Notes under the pieces: generated by a model
What the model was told of the DNA's origin: nothing
The model's database searches: none
What the model saw: only the letters and a program-made list of their open reading frames with translations
Source of the DNA: Gammaproteobacteria bacterium
GTDB taxonomy: Bacteria > Pseudomonadota > Gammaproteobacteria > Arenicellales > Poriferihabitantaceae
Direction: 5' to 3'
DNA: 35,159 nucleotides
Assembly (NCBI GenBank): GCA_011523765.1
Contig: WTGA01000038.1
Coordinates: 1 to 35,159, forward strand
Part shown: positions 9,467-20,028 of the stretch, piece by piece
Layout: each line of letters begins with the position of its first letter
Position numbering within the stretch: the first letter of the stretch is position 1
Program-made: the position numbers and the translations under genes

Positions 9467-10258
9467 TTACTCATGGGCAACCCCCAGGTACGCATCAATG
9501 ACCCGCTGATCGCTTCGGACCTCATCCGGCGTGCCGTCTGCCAGTTTCTTGCCGTAGTCCAGGACCACGACACGATGGGAAATATCCATCACCACGCCCA
9601 TGTCATGCTCGATCAGGGCGATCGTGGTGCCGAATTCATCATTGACATCCAGAATGAACCGGCACATGTCCTCCTTCTCTTCCAGGTTCATGCCCGCCAT
9701 CGGTTCGTCCAGCAGCAGGAGTTTCGATTCCGCCGCCAGGGCCCTGCCCAGTTCCACACGCTTTTGCAAACCATAGGGGAGCCGCCCGACCGGGGTCTTG
9801 CGGATGGATTGTATCTTCAGAAAGTCGATGATCTCCTCGACCTTTTCACGGTGTTCCATTTCTTCCCGTTCGGCAGGTCCCCTCCAGAGCCCCTGCCAGA
9901 ACATGTTGCATTTCATGTTGATCAGTCTCCCCGACATGAGGTTGTCCAGTGTGCTCATCCCCTTGAACAGGGCGATATTCTGGAAGGTGCGGGCGATTCC
10001 CAGCCGTGCAACTTCGTGGGAAGGCATCGGGCCGCGCAGCCGGCCGTCAAACCAGACTTCGCCTTCCTGGGGGTGATAAAACCCGTTGATCACATTCAGC
10101 ATGGAGCTTTTGCCGGCCCCGTTGGGACCGATAATGGCCCGGATCTCCCCTTCCAGGATATCGAAGCTGATATCCCTCAATGCCTTGACTCCCCCGAACG
10201 ACAGTGAAATGTTTTTCACTTCCAGTAAGACATCGCGGGACATTCGTTCGGTGTTCAC
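9467..10258 (-). CDS. livG: Branched-chain amino-acid-type ABC ATP-binding protein (LivG-like)
   Basis: LLEVKNISLSFGGVKALRDISFDILEGEIRAIIGPNGAGKSSMLNVINGFYHPQEG; GLQKRVELGRALAAESKLLLLDEPMAGMN. Confidence 0.92.
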   Translation of the reverse strand: MNTERMSRDVLLEVKNISLSFGGVKALRDISFDILEGEIRAIIGPNGAGKSSMLNVINGFYHPQEGEVWFDGRLRGPMPSHEVARLGIARTFQNIALFKGMSTLDNLMSGRLINMKCNMFWQGLWRGPAEREEMEHREKVEEIIDFLKIQSIRKTPVGRLPYGLQKRVELGRALAAESKLLLLDEPMAGMNLEEKEDMCRFILDVNDEFGTTIALIEHDMGVVMDISHRVVVLDYGKKLADGTPDEVRSDQRVIDAYLGVAHE

Positions 10259-10275
10259 AACGGGTACGGACCGGA

Positions 10276-12210
10276 TTAACCCGCCTTTTTCAATGGAGCA
10301 AATGGGGTGGTTTGCACAATGCGCAAATCCGCTTCTATGGTCCCTTTTCTGCCGTCTTCAAAAGTCACTTCCGTCACAACATGGCAGGATTCGGCGTCGG
10401 AATACAGCGCGTCAATCAGTTCCCGGTACTTGTCGGCGATGATTCTGCGACGAACCTTCCGGGTTCTCGTCAGCTCTCCGTCATCGGCATCCAGTTCCTT
10501 GTGCAGAATCAGGAATTTCCGGATCTGTGAACCGGACAATGCCTGGTCCGCCGCCAGATCCTGGTTCACCTGGATGATATTTTTCAGGATCATGTCATAC
10601 ACGGACGAATGCCCTGCGAGCTCCTGGTAACTGGCATAAGGCAGATTGTTGCGTTCGGCCCAGTTTCCCACCGCATCCAGATCAATGTTCACCATGACCG
10701 ACACATATTCCCGGTTCGCGCCAAAGGCCACCACCTCCTGGATCTGCGGGAAAAATTTCAGTTTGTTTTCAATATATTTGGGCGCAAACAGTGCGCCATC
10801 CTGCAGCTTTCCGACATCCTTGGCGCGGTCAATAATCTTCAGGTGTCCGTTCCCGTCGAAATACCCCGCATCGCCTGTCATCACCCAGCCCTGCGCATTC
10901 TTGGTCTCGCGGGTGGCTTCTTCATTCCTGTAGTAACACTGAAACACCCCGGGGCTGCGGTAAATCACCTCGCCATCGTCCGTAATCCTGACCTCGACTT
11001 CCGGGGAAGGAACCCCCACCGTATCCGCATACACCTCACCGTCTGGCTGGGCGGTCACGAAAACCGCCGCTTCCGTCTGCCCGTACAGCTGCTTGATGTT
11101 GATTCCCAGGGAACGAAAGAAGTCGAATATTTCCGGTCCAATGGCCTCCCCGGCCGTATACGCAACCCGAATCCGGCTGAACCCCATGGTATTTTTCAAT
11201 GGACCGTAAATCAGTACCTCCCCGATTTTGTACATCAACCGGTCCCGGAGCGGAACCGGGTCTCCGTTCAGGATCGCAATGCCGGTTTTTTTCGCAACCG
11301 CCATGAAGGTTTGAAACAGGTTGCGCTTGACCGCCCCCGCATCCTCGATTCGGATCATGACCGTGGTCAGCAGGTTTTCGAATATTCTCGGGGGGGCAAA
11401 GTAAAAGGTCGGCCCAATCTCCCGCAAATCGTTGGCCACGGTCGTGTCGCTTTCGGGGCAGTTGATGCAAAAACCGGTCACGTAGGCCTGGCCATAGGAA
11501 AAGATATGGTCCCCGACCCATGCCAGCGGCAAATAGGAAAGCACCTCCTCCCGTTCCGTGAGGTTGTCCTGCCTGGCACTGTTCTTGGACGTGATCAATA
11601 CATTGTCGTTGGTCAGCACCACCCCCTTGGGATTGCCGGTGGTCCCCGATGTATACAGGAAAATCCCTACATCCGAGCCGCTGCCCTGGTTGATTTCACC
11701 CGGCAGAAATTCCGGGTTCCTGCCGGCATGTTCACGTCCTGCGGCCTGGATTTCCTGAAAATCATGCAGTCCGTTGTGAGGGTAGTCCCGCAATCCGCGG
11801 GAATCATCATAGATCACATGCCGGATCGTTTCATTGTCGGCCTGGATTTCCATGATCTTGTCCACCTGTTCCTGGTCTTCGGCCAGCACAAACCCGACCC
11901 CGGCATGCTCCAGGACATACCGCATTTCCGCCACCACGGAATCCGCATAGATGGGTACGGGAATCCCCCCCAGGCATTGTGCCGCCGCCATCCCCCAATA
12001 CAGCCTGGGCCGATTGGCACCGATGATGGCAAGCTTGTCGCCACGCCGAAAACCAAGGGTTGCCAGGCCGCTGGCCAGCGCAACGATTTCATCTTTCATT
12101 TCCTTCCAGGTCCAGGCCTGCCAGATTCCCAGGTCCTTTTCACGAATGGCGGGACGTTCCGGAAAACGCTCCGCGTTCCATAACAGGTATTTGGGAAATG
12201 TATCGTGCAT
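10276..12210 (-). CDS. Long-chain acyl-CoA synthetase/AMP-binding protein
   Basis: YTSGTTGNPKGVVLTNDN, YGQTEAAVF, GWVMTGDAGYFDGNGHLKIIDRAKDVGKLQDGALFAPKYIENKLKF. Confidence 0.92.
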   Translation of the reverse strand: MHDTFPKYLLWNAERFPERPAIREKDLGIWQAWTWKEMKDEIVALASGLATLGFRRGDKLAIIGANRPRLYWGMAAAQCLGGIPVPIYADSVVAEMRYVLEHAGVGFVLAEDQEQVDKIMEIQADNETIRHVIYDDSRGLRDYPHNGLHDFQEIQAAGREHAGRNPEFLPGEINQGSGSDVGIFLYTSGTTGNPKGVVLTNDNVLITSKNSARQDNLTEREEVLSYLPLAWVGDHIFSYGQAYVTGFCINCPESDTTVANDLREIGPTFYFAPPRIFENLLTTVMIRIEDAGAVKRNLFQTFMAVAKKTGIAILNGDPVPLRDRLMYKIGEVLIYGPLKNTMGFSRIRVAYTAGEAIGPEIFDFFRSLGINIKQLYGQTEAAVFVTAQPDGEVYADTVGVPSPEVEVRITDDGEVIYRSPGVFQCYYRNEEATRETKNAQGWVMTGDAGYFDGNGHLKIIDRAKDVGKLQDGALFAPKYIENKLKFFPQIQEVVAFGANREYVSVMVNIDLDAVGNWAERNNLPYASYQELAGHSSVYDMILKNIIQVNQDLAADQALSGSQIRKFLILHKELDADDGELTRTRKVRRRIIADKYRELIDALYSDAESCHVVTEVTFEDGRKGTIEADLRIVQTTPFAPLKKAG

Positions 12211-12277
12211 GTGCCGTGTAGAGACAGGCTCTGAATGGGGGTCCGTTAGATTTTAATGCATGTCACCAAAATGTGCA

Positions 12278-12700
12278 TCAGATATGTTGACTCCAGTCCG
12301 GAGGAACGGAATAGGTTGCGGTGACATGGGCAACCGGTTCCGGCAGACCCTCGGAAAACAGGAAGATTTCACAAACCATCAGCCTCTTCCCTGCCTTGAG
12401 CAACCGGCATTCCCCAAGAATGTCCCGGTCCGCAGACGGCTTTCTCAGGAAATTGATGTTCAAGCTGGTGGTCACTGCCAGCGCGACTTCCCCTGCCTTG
12501 CCCAGGATGGCCACATAAGCCGCACAGTCTGCGACGCTCATCAGCGTTGGGCCGGAGACCGTCCCGCCCGGCCGCAGGTGCTCATGGCCGATTTTCTGCC
12601 TCAAAACCGAGGTTCCTTCTCCGATACTTTCCACAATACAGGTGTTTTGCGGAAACACCCGCGACAAAAATGCACGGGCCTGCTCAACATTCATGGACAA
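12278..12700 (-). CDS. PaaI-family hotdog thioesterase
   Basis: [28 protein letters not shown]...[14 protein letters not shown]. Confidence 0.85.
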   Translation of the reverse strand: MSMNVEQARAFLSRVFPQNTCIVESIGEGTSVLRQKIGHEHLRPGGTVSGPTLMSVADCAAYVAILGKAGEVALAVTTSLNINFLRKPSADRDILGECRLLKAGKRLMVCEIFLFSEGLPEPVAHVTATYSVPPDWSQHI

Positions 12701-12804
12701 TGCTCATCAATCCGGGGTCGTTGTCTGTCATGGACCACCCTGTGGCCGCTTCATCACGGGGATGTCGCGTTTCATCCCGGTGATATTGGTTCCCCGATTA
12801 TAGT

Positions 12805-12824
12805 TGACGTTTACGTAAACGTCA
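12805..12824. promoter_or_regulatory. Perfect 20-bp palindrome TGACGTTTACGTAAACGTCA, probable LiuR-type (MerR family) operator
   Basis: Direct reading. Located in the divergent region between the thioesterase/ACS operon and isovaleryl-CoA dehydrogenase. Confidence 0.75.
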
Positions 12825-12865
12825 TGTATTTTTTCACATTCCCTAGGAACCGGACATTGACCGTC

Positions 12866-14029
12866 ATGAATACCTTCCCTGCACTCAATTTCCATCTTGG
12901 CGAAGAGCTCGACCTGCTCCGGGATGCCGTGCAGGCATTCAGCCAACAGGAAATCGCGCCGCTCGCCGATGCAATCGACCGTCGCAACGAATTTCCGGTT
13001 CCGTTGTGGCGAAAACTGGGGAACATGGGGTTGCTGGGCATCACCGTCGGCGAGGAATTCGGCGGCACCGACATGGGCTACCTGGCACATATCATCGCCA
13101 TGGAGGAAATCAGCCGGGCCTCCGCGTCGGTCGGCCTGAGTTATGGGGCCCATTCCAATTTGTGCGTCAACCAGATTTACCGAAACGGCAATCCGGACCA
13201 GAAATCCCGGTATCTGCCCAAACTGGTCTCCGGCGAGCACATTGGAGCCCTTGCGATGTCGGAACCCAATGCCGGGTCCGACGTGGTCAGCATGGGGATG
13301 AATGCCCGGGACGAAGGCTCCCATTTCGTTCTGAACGGAAGCAAAATGTGGATTACCAATGGCCCGGATGCGGATGTCGTCGTGGTCTACGCCAAGACAG
13401 AACCGGCACTGGAATCCGGCGGCATCACCGCTTTTATCGTCGAGAAGGAATACGGCATTGAAGTGGCACAAAAACTCGACAAGCTGGGAATGCGGGGCTC
13501 GAATACCGGTGAACTGGTGTTGAAAAATGTCGAGGTTCCCAGGGAAAACGTCCTGCGTGAAGTGAACGCAGGGGTCAAGGTACTGATGAGCGGTCTCGAT
13601 TTTGAACGCGCGGTCCTCTCCGGCGGCCCGCTGGGCATCATGCGCGCCTGCATGGATGTGGTGGTTCCGTATGTGCATGAACGCAGGCAGTTCGGACGGC
13701 CCATTGGAGAGTTCCAGCTGATGCAGGGGAAACTGGCGGACATGTATACGACCCTGAATGCCTGCCGTGCGTACGCCTATGCGGTCGGACGTACCTGTGA
13801 CCTCGGTGAAACCAGCCGAAAGGATGCGGCAGGCGTCATCCTTTACGCCGCGGAAAAAGCGACCTGGATGGCACTGGAAGCCATCCAGGCACTGGGGGGA
13901 AACGGGTACATCAACGATTACCCCACCGGAAGGCTGTTGCGGGACGCCAAGCTGTATGAAATCGGAGCGGGAACCTCTGAAATCCGGCGGATGCTGATCG
14001 GCCGGGAACTGTTCAGCGAAAGTCGATGA
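12866..14029 (+). CDS. liuA: Isovaleryl-CoA dehydrogenase
   Basis: Acyl-CoA dehydrogenase with IVD-like [53 protein letters not shown] and [41 protein letters not shown]. Confidence 0.92.
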   Translation: MNTFPALNFHLGEELDLLRDAVQAFSQQEIAPLADAIDRRNEFPVPLWRKLGNMGLLGITVGEEFGGTDMGYLAHIIAMEEISRASASVGLSYGAHSNLCVNQIYRNGNPDQKSRYLPKLVSGEHIGALAMSEPNAGSDVVSMGMNARDEGSHFVLNGSKMWITNGPDADVVVVYAKTEPALESGGITAFIVEKEYGIEVAQKLDKLGMRGSNTGELVLKNVEVPRENVLREVNAGVKVLMSGLDFERAVLSGGPLGIMRACMDVVVPYVHERRQFGRPIGEFQLMQGKLADMYTTLNACRAYAYAVGRTCDLGETSRKDAAGVILYAAEKATWMALEAIQALGGNGYINDYPTGRLLRDAKLYEIGAGTSEIRRMLIGRELFSESR

Positions 14030-14259
14030 GAAACGCTCCAAAACAGCCCGGACCCCCGGTACCCCTTCCTGCGGGGGGCTGCCGGGAAGATGGCCTGTCC
14101 CAACGATTGCCATGACCGGCAACCGGAACAGGATGGAAGATTTCCCCGAAAAACGGCTTCCCCGAAAGGTCGAAGGCCTCGACGGGCCTGCCCGGCCCGG
14201 AAAGCGCACCGGACAAAACGACCCCGGATTTTTACCGAACGCCCTGCGGAGTACATTCC

Positions 14260-15447
14260 ATGCCGGATGATCCCGTCGTGATTGCGTCCTTTGCCAGAAC
14301 CCCCATGGGCAGCTTCCAGGGCTGCTTCCGCGGGCTGGCCGCTCATGAACTGGGGGCACAGGCGGTCCAGGCCGCGGTGGAACGTGCCCAGGTCGACCGC
14401 AGCGAGATCGATGAGGCCATCCTGGGAAATGTATTGTCCGCCGGCCAGGGACAGGCTCCCGCCCGTCAGGCCGTCCTCGGAGCCGGCCTGCCGCTGTCCA
14501 CCCACTGCACCACAATCAACAAGATGTGCGGGTCCGGAATGAAAGCAACCATGCTTGCCCACGATTTGTTGCGCGCGGGGGTCAACCGGGTCATGGTGGC
14601 CGGGGGGATGGAGAGCATGACCAATGCTCCGTACCTGTTGCTGAAAACCCGGTCCGGGCAGCGGATGGGGCATGGACAGCTGATGGATCACATGTTTCTG
14701 GACGGCCTGGAAGACGCCTATGAGAAAGGGGCGTTGATGGGGGCCTTCGCAGAGTCCTGTGCACAACGATACGGCTTTACCCGGGAGGCGCAGGACGAAT
14801 TTGCGATGACCTCCCTGGCCCGCGCACAAAATGCCAGCAAGGACGGCAGCTTTGATGCCGAAGTGACCCCGGTAGTGGTCCGGAACAAACAGGGAGAAAC
14901 CCTCGTTGAAAGAGATGAACCGCCTTTCAGGGCGCAGATTGAAAAAATACCCCGTTTAAGACCGGCCTTCAGGGAAAACGGGACCGTGACCGCTGCGAAT
15001 TCCAGTTCCATCTCCGATGGTGCCGCCGCCATGGTGCTGATGAGACGCTCGACCGCACAACGCCGGGGCATCAAACCCCGGGCAGTCATCCTCGGACACA
15101 GCACCCATGCCCAGGAACCCGGCTGGTTTACAACCGCACCGGTGGGGGCCATTGACAAATTGCTGGCATCGGTGAACTGGGAAGCGGAAGATGTGGACCT
15201 GTTCGAAGTCAATGAGGCCTTTGCCGTCGTGACCATGGCGGCAATGCGTGAACACCGCATTGACCATTCAAGAATCAATGTTCACGGAGGGGCCTGTGCA
15301 CTGGGGCATCCCGTTGGCGCTTCGGGAGCACGCATCCTGGTGACTCTCCTGTCCGCACTGGAACAGAAGAATCTGACCCGCGGCCTGGCATCGCTGTGTA
15401 TCGGCGGCGGGGAGGCGACGGCCATGGCCATAGAACGGTGTCCATGA
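14260..15447 (+). CDS. Acetyl-CoA C-acyltransferase (thiolase)
   Basis: THCTTINKMCGSGMKA active-site Cys; VNVHGGACALGHPVGASGARI-like and CIGGGEATAMAIE C-terminal motifs. Confidence 0.93.
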   Translation: MPDDPVVIASFARTPMGSFQGCFRGLAAHELGAQAVQAAVERAQVDRSEIDEAILGNVLSAGQGQAPARQAVLGAGLPLSTHCTTINKMCGSGMKATMLAHDLLRAGVNRVMVAGGMESMTNAPYLLLKTRSGQRMGHGQLMDHMFLDGLEDAYEKGALMGAFAESCAQRYGFTREAQDEFAMTSLARAQNASKDGSFDAEVTPVVVRNKQGETLVERDEPPFRAQIEKIPRLRPAFRENGTVTAANSSSISDGAAAMVLMRRSTAQRRGIKPRAVILGHSTHAQEPGWFTTAPVGAIDKLLASVNWEAEDVDLFEVNEAFAVVTMAAMREHRIDHSRINVHGGACALGHPVGASGARILVTLLSALEQKNLTRGLASLCIGGGEATAMAIERCP

Positions 15448-15471
15448 CTCTCCCCCTGGAGCCTGCGCACG

Positions 15472-17079
15472 ATGGCTGAGCTGAAATCCTGCATGGACCC
15501 GGATTCCCGGGAGGCCCGGGACAACCGGGCCGCCATGGATGCGGCCGTCGGTGATCTTCATGGGAAGCTCCGACGAATCGCGTTGGGTGGAAGCAAGGCG
15601 GCCCGGAACCGGCACACTGACCGCGGCAAACTGCCGGTCCGGGAGAGAATCAACCAGCTGCTGGACCCCGGCACGCCTTTCCTGGAACTCTCCCAATTCG
15701 CCGGATGGGGGATGTACGGCACCGACGTGTCGGCGGGCGGAGTCATTACCGGTATCGGCAGCATCCAGAACACGGAATGCATGATTGTCGCCAACGATGC
15801 CACGGTCAAGGGGGGAACCTACTTTCCGATTACCGTCAAGAAACATCTTCGTGCCCAGGAAATTGCCCTGGAAAACAATCTCCCGTGCCTCTACCTGGTC
15901 GATTCCGGTGGCGCGTTTCTGCCCCTTCAGGACGAGGTTTTTCCGGACAGGGAGCACTTTGGAAGAATTTTCTACAACCAGGCCAATCTGTCGGCGGCCG
16001 GCATTCCCCAGATTGCCGTGACCATGGGAAGCTGTACCGCGGGCGGTGCCTACGTCCCGGCGATGTGTGATGAAAGCATCATCGTGCGCAACCAGGGGAC
16101 CATTTTTCTCGGGGGCCCTCCCCTCGTCCGGGCCGCGACCGGTGAAGAGGTCAGCGCGGAAGAACTGGGTGGGGCGGAGGTGCACGGCAGGACCTCGGGG
16201 GTTGTCGATCATATTGCAAACGATGACTATCATGCTCTGGGCATGGCGAGGACCCTTGTTGGCAACCTGAACCGGGTCAAGCGCATTCACCTGAAATGCC
16301 GCGAACCCGCGGAACCCCGGTACCCCGCGGAACAGTTGTACGACATTGTTCCGGCAGACCCGCACAAGCCTTTCGAGGTTCGCGAGGTCCTGGCCCGCGT
16401 CACCGATCGCAGCGAACTGGATGAATTCAAGCTGAATTTCGGCACGACGCTGGTCTGCGGGTTTGCACATATACACGGCTATCCGGTCGGGATACTGGCC
16501 AACAACGGCATCCTGTTTTCCGAATCAGCGATCAAGGGCACCCACTTTATCGAACTGTGTGCACAACGGAAAATCCCCCTGGTCTTTTTGCAGAATATTA
16601 CGGGTTTCATGGTCGGGAAAAAATATGAGGCGGGCGGCATTGCCAAGGACGGCGCCAAGATGGTCACTGCAGTGGCCAACGCACGGGTGCCGAAGTTCAC
16701 GGTGATCATCGGCGGCAGTTTTGGAGCGGGCAATTACGCCATGTGCGGGCGTGCGTTCGGAGCCAGGTTCGTCTGGACATGGCCGAATGCCCGCATTTCG
16801 GTCATGGGAGGAGAACAGGCCGCCAATGTGCTGGCACAGGTCAGGTCGGATGCCATGGCAAAAGAGGGAAAGTCCTGGGGGGAGGCGGAACAGGCCGAAT
16901 TCAAGGCGGCGATTCGGGCACAATACGAAACCCAGGGCCACCCCTACTATGCCAGTGCCCGTTTATGGGATGACGGCATCATTGATCCCGTCGACACGCG
17001 CAGGGTGCTTGCACTGGGCCTGTCGGCGTCCCTCAATGCCGCGATCGAGGAGACCCGGTTCGGTGTCTTCAGGATGTAG
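15472..17079 (+). CDS. liuB: Methylcrotonyl-CoA carboxylase carboxyltransferase (beta) subunit
   Basis: [112 protein letters not shown]. Confidence 0.93.
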   Translation: MAELKSCMDPDSREARDNRAAMDAAVGDLHGKLRRIALGGSKAARNRHTDRGKLPVRERINQLLDPGTPFLELSQFAGWGMYGTDVSAGGVITGIGSIQNTECMIVANDATVKGGTYFPITVKKHLRAQEIALENNLPCLYLVDSGGAFLPLQDEVFPDREHFGRIFYNQANLSAAGIPQIAVTMGSCTAGGAYVPAMCDESIIVRNQGTIFLGGPPLVRAATGEEVSAEELGGAEVHGRTSGVVDHIANDDYHALGMARTLVGNLNRVKRIHLKCREPAEPRYPAEQLYDIVPADPHKPFEVREVLARVTDRSELDEFKLNFGTTLVCGFAHIHGYPVGILANNGILFSESAIKGTHFIELCAQRKIPLVFLQNITGFMVGKKYEAGGIAKDGAKMVTAVANARVPKFTVIIGGSFGAGNYAMCGRAFGARFVWTWPNARISVMGGEQAANVLAQVRSDAMAKEGKSWGEAEQAEFKAAIRAQYETQGHPYYASARLWDDGIIDPVDTRRVLALGLSASLNAAIEETRFGVFRM

Positions 17080-17081
17080 GC

Positions 17082-19076
17082 ATGTTTGAAAAACTGCTGA
17101 TTGCCAATCGGGGAGAAATCGCCTGCCGGGTTGCACGGACCGCAAAACGGATGGGGATTCCGACGGTGGCCGTCTATTCCGACATTGACCGCCATGCACT
17201 GCACGTCAAGCAGTGCACCCAAGCCATTCCCATCGGCGGTGCGACCACGCTGGAATCCTACCTGGATACCGGGAAAATTCTCAAGGCGGCGGAACAAAGC
17301 GGTGCGACGGCCATCCATCCAGGCTACGGTTTTCTCTCGGAGAATGCGGAATTTGCTGAAATGTGTGCCCGCAACGGCATCACGTTCATCGGTCCGACGG
17401 CCCGGTCGATCCGGATAATGGGTTCGAAAAGTGCCGCCAGGCAATGTATGGCCGATGCCGGCGTACCGGTCTTGGCCGGATATGACGGAGAGGACCAGTC
17501 GGTCTCGACCCTGACCCGCGAAGCCGGTAAAACCGGGTTTCCGCTTTTGATCAAGGCCGTTTCCGGGGGCGGTGGCAAGGGGATGCGCCGGGTCGGGAAA
17601 CCGGAAGACTTTGCCGGATCACTCGCTGCCGTCCAACGGGAAAGCCGGTCTGCATTTGCGGATGAACGGGTGATCCTGGAGAAATACCTGGCCGAAGCGC
17701 GCCATATTGAAATCCAGGTCTTCGGCGACCGGCACGGCAACCGGGTCCACCTGTTTGAAAGAGAATGTTCCGTGCAGCGCCGAAACCAGAAAATGATCGA
17801 GGAATCCCCGGCTGCCGGAATGACCGGGTCCCTGCGCCATGACATGACCGAAGCGGCCATTGCCTGTGCCCGGTCCATCCAGTATATCGGCGCGGGGACC
17901 GTGGAATTTCTCCTTGCGCCGGATCATTCCTTTTATTTCATGGAGATGAATACACGCCTGCAGGTGGAACACCCGGTCACCGAGATGGTAACAGGACTGG
18001 ACCTGGTGGAATGGCAGATTCTTGTCGCGGCCGGCCATGCCCTGCCATGCCTGCAGCCCGACATCCCACTTTCCGGGCATGCCATCGAAGCACGCATCTA
18101 TGCGGAAAACCCGGAACAGGAATTCCTGCCCACCGCGGGCAAAGTGCACTACCTGGAGCAACCCGAAACGAATGCCCGTACCCGGGTGGATACGGGGGTC
18201 GAGTCCGGTGATGAAATCAGCGTCCATTATGATCCCATGATTGCCAAGCTGGTAGTATGGGCCGGAACACGCAATGAAGCGGTTTCCAGCGTCGCAAGGG
18301 CACTCCGGAACTACCATGTTCTTGGCCTGGACAACAACATCCCCTTTCTCCATCGCCTGGTCAATCACAGCGCTTTCAAAAATGGATGCTACAGCACCAG
18401 TTTCGTGGAAAATCACATCGAAGAACTGCTGGCCGGGCCCCGGCACCATTTCAACCGTGCCCTCATGCTGGCCGGCAGCTATTTCCTGCTGGCCGGGAAC
18501 CAGCCGAACCACCTTCCCGACCCGAACGATTCAGACCGCTGGTCGCCCTGGAAACACAGTGACCTCTGGCAGAACGGACTGGAAAGACACCTTTCCGTCT
18601 TCCTTGAACACCGCTCCGAAACCCATACGGTCCGCATTTCGACGCATGCAGCCGGACTGCGCTTCGACCTTCCCGATGAAAGCGTGGAGGCCCGGTTCCC
18701 GGAGATCACTGCACACCGGATCAGCCTGCAGACCACTGCAGGAAAATTGACCGGGGTGATGGCGGCAGCGGGTTCCGTCCTGTTTCTTCGCCACCGGAAC
18801 GAACACTACCGTTTCAGGCATGTGGACCGGCGGTTTGACGGACAGCCTGCCGTCCATTCCGCCAATTCACTGAACGCACCCATGCCAGGCTCTGTCGTAT
18901 CCATCTCGGTGAATGAAGGACAGACGGTGACAGAAGGCGAACCGGTGATGGTCATCGAAGCCATGAAAATGGAACACCAGGTCCGGGCACCCCGTCCCGG
19001 GAAGGTTCACGCCATCCACTTTGCCGAGGGAGACCAGGTGAAGGAAGGACAGGTATTGCTGGAGATCGGACGATGA
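17082..19076 (+). CDS. liuD: Methylcrotonyl-CoA carboxylase biotin-containing (alpha) subunit
   Basis: Biotin carboxylase domain FEKLLIANRGEIACRVARTAKRMGI...HPGYGFLSENAEFA; C-terminal biotinyl motif VIEAMKMEHQVRAP. Confidence 0.93.
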   Translation: MFEKLLIANRGEIACRVARTAKRMGIPTVAVYSDIDRHALHVKQCTQAIPIGGATTLESYLDTGKILKAAEQSGATAIHPGYGFLSENAEFAEMCARNGITFIGPTARSIRIMGSKSAARQCMADAGVPVLAGYDGEDQSVSTLTREAGKTGFPLLIKAVSGGGGKGMRRVGKPEDFAGSLAAVQRESRSAFADERVILEKYLAEARHIEIQVFGDRHGNRVHLFERECSVQRRNQKMIEESPAAGMTGSLRHDMTEAAIACARSIQYIGAGTVEFLLAPDHSFYFMEMNTRLQVEHPVTEMVTGLDLVEWQILVAAGHALPCLQPDIPLSGHAIEARIYAENPEQEFLPTAGKVHYLEQPETNARTRVDTGVESGDEISVHYDPMIAKLVVWAGTRNEAVSSVARALRNYHVLGLDNNIPFLHRLVNHSAFKNGCYSTSFVENHIEELLAGPRHHFNRALMLAGSYFLLAGNQPNHLPDPNDSDRWSPWKHSDLWQNGLERHLSVFLEHRSETHTVRISTHAAGLRFDLPDESVEARFPEITAHRISLQTTAGKLTGVMAAAGSVLFLRHRNEHYRFRHVDRRFDGQPAVHSANSLNAPMPGSVVSISVNEGQTVTEGEPVMVIEAMKMEHQVRAPRPGKVHAIHFAEGDQVKEGQVLLEIGR

Positions 19077-19963
19077 TCCCGGAATCCGTGCGGGTCGTCG
19101 AAGTGGGTCCCCGGGACGGCCTCCAGAACGAGCCGTCGGCATTGCCCCCGGATGTCCGTGCGGATTTCATCCTTTCCCTGCAATCCTGCGGATTGAAACA
19201 CATTGAAGGAGGCAGTTTTGTCCACCCCGAACGGGTCCCCCAAATGAGGGGAACGGACCAGGTACTGGCACGCCTGCCCCTGGCAGGAGAGTGCCGTTTC
19301 CCGGTGCTGGTACCCAATGTCAGAGGGCTGGAAGATGCACGGACGGCGGGCGCCCGGGACATTGCGGTATTCGCGGCGGCCTCCGAGACATTCAGCCAAA
19401 AGAACATCAACTGCGGAATTCGTGAAAGCATTCGCCGGTTCAGGAAGGTCTGTACCCAGGCACAGGCCAGCGGCATCACCATCCGGGGATATATTTCCTG
19501 CGTCATGGGTTGTCCTTACGAAGGCGATATCCCGGTATCCGCCGTGGAAGAGGTTGCAGTCCAGCTGATCGAGCTCGGGTGCCATGAAATCTCCCTTGGC
19601 GACACGATTGGTGTCGGCACTCCCGGCAAAACCGGTGAACTCATCGAAACACTGGGAAACCAGATCAACCGGAACCGGATAGCCGTGCATTTTCATGATA
19701 CCTATGGGCAGGCACTGGCCAATATTTATGCCGCTTTGCAGCAGGGAGTATCCGTCATCGACAGTTCGGTGGCCGGCCTGGGTGGCTGCCCGTATGCACA
19801 GGGGGCCAGCGGCAATGTTGCGACCGAAGATGTGGTGTATATGCTAAATGGACTGGGGGTCCAACACGGGATCGACCTGGAAAAACTGGTCCAAGCGGGA
19901 CGGAATATCTGTACAATCCTGAATCGCCCGGTAATGTCCAGGGTGAACCTGGCCATGCGCTGA
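19073..19963 (+). CDS. liuE: Hydroxymethylglutaryl-CoA lyase
   Basis: VEVGPRDGLQNEP, FHDTYGQALANIYAALQQGVSVIDSSVAGLGGCPYAQGASGNVATEDVVYMLNGLG. Overlaps the MCC alpha stop (ATGA). Confidence 0.93.
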   Translation: MIPESVRVVEVGPRDGLQNEPSALPPDVRADFILSLQSCGLKHIEGGSFVHPERVPQMRGTDQVLARLPLAGECRFPVLVPNVRGLEDARTAGARDIAVFAAASETFSQKNINCGIRESIRRFRKVCTQAQASGITIRGYISCVMGCPYEGDIPVSAVEEVAVQLIELGCHEISLGDTIGVGTPGKTGELIETLGNQINRNRIAVHFHDTYGQALANIYAALQQGVSVIDSSVAGLGGCPYAQGASGNVATEDVVYMLNGLGVQHGIDLEKLVQAGRNICTILNRPVMSRVNLAMR

Positions 19964-20028
19964 GACCGGGCAGGAGACCGGACATGCCCGGACCCCTGGC
20001 GACCTGACTGAACAACACGGGAACCCAC

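Noticed and set aside
10609-12183. 524-aa plus-strand ORF
   Set aside because: Antisense to the acyl-CoA synthetase; no recognisable motifs.
12728-14515. 595-aa minus-strand ORF
   Set aside because: Antisense to isovaleryl-CoA dehydrogenase; low-complexity Pro/Gly/His/Arg-rich translation typical of GC-rich antisense frames.
15268-16476. 402-aa minus-strand ORF
   Set aside because: Antisense to MCC beta and the thiolase end; compositional artefact.
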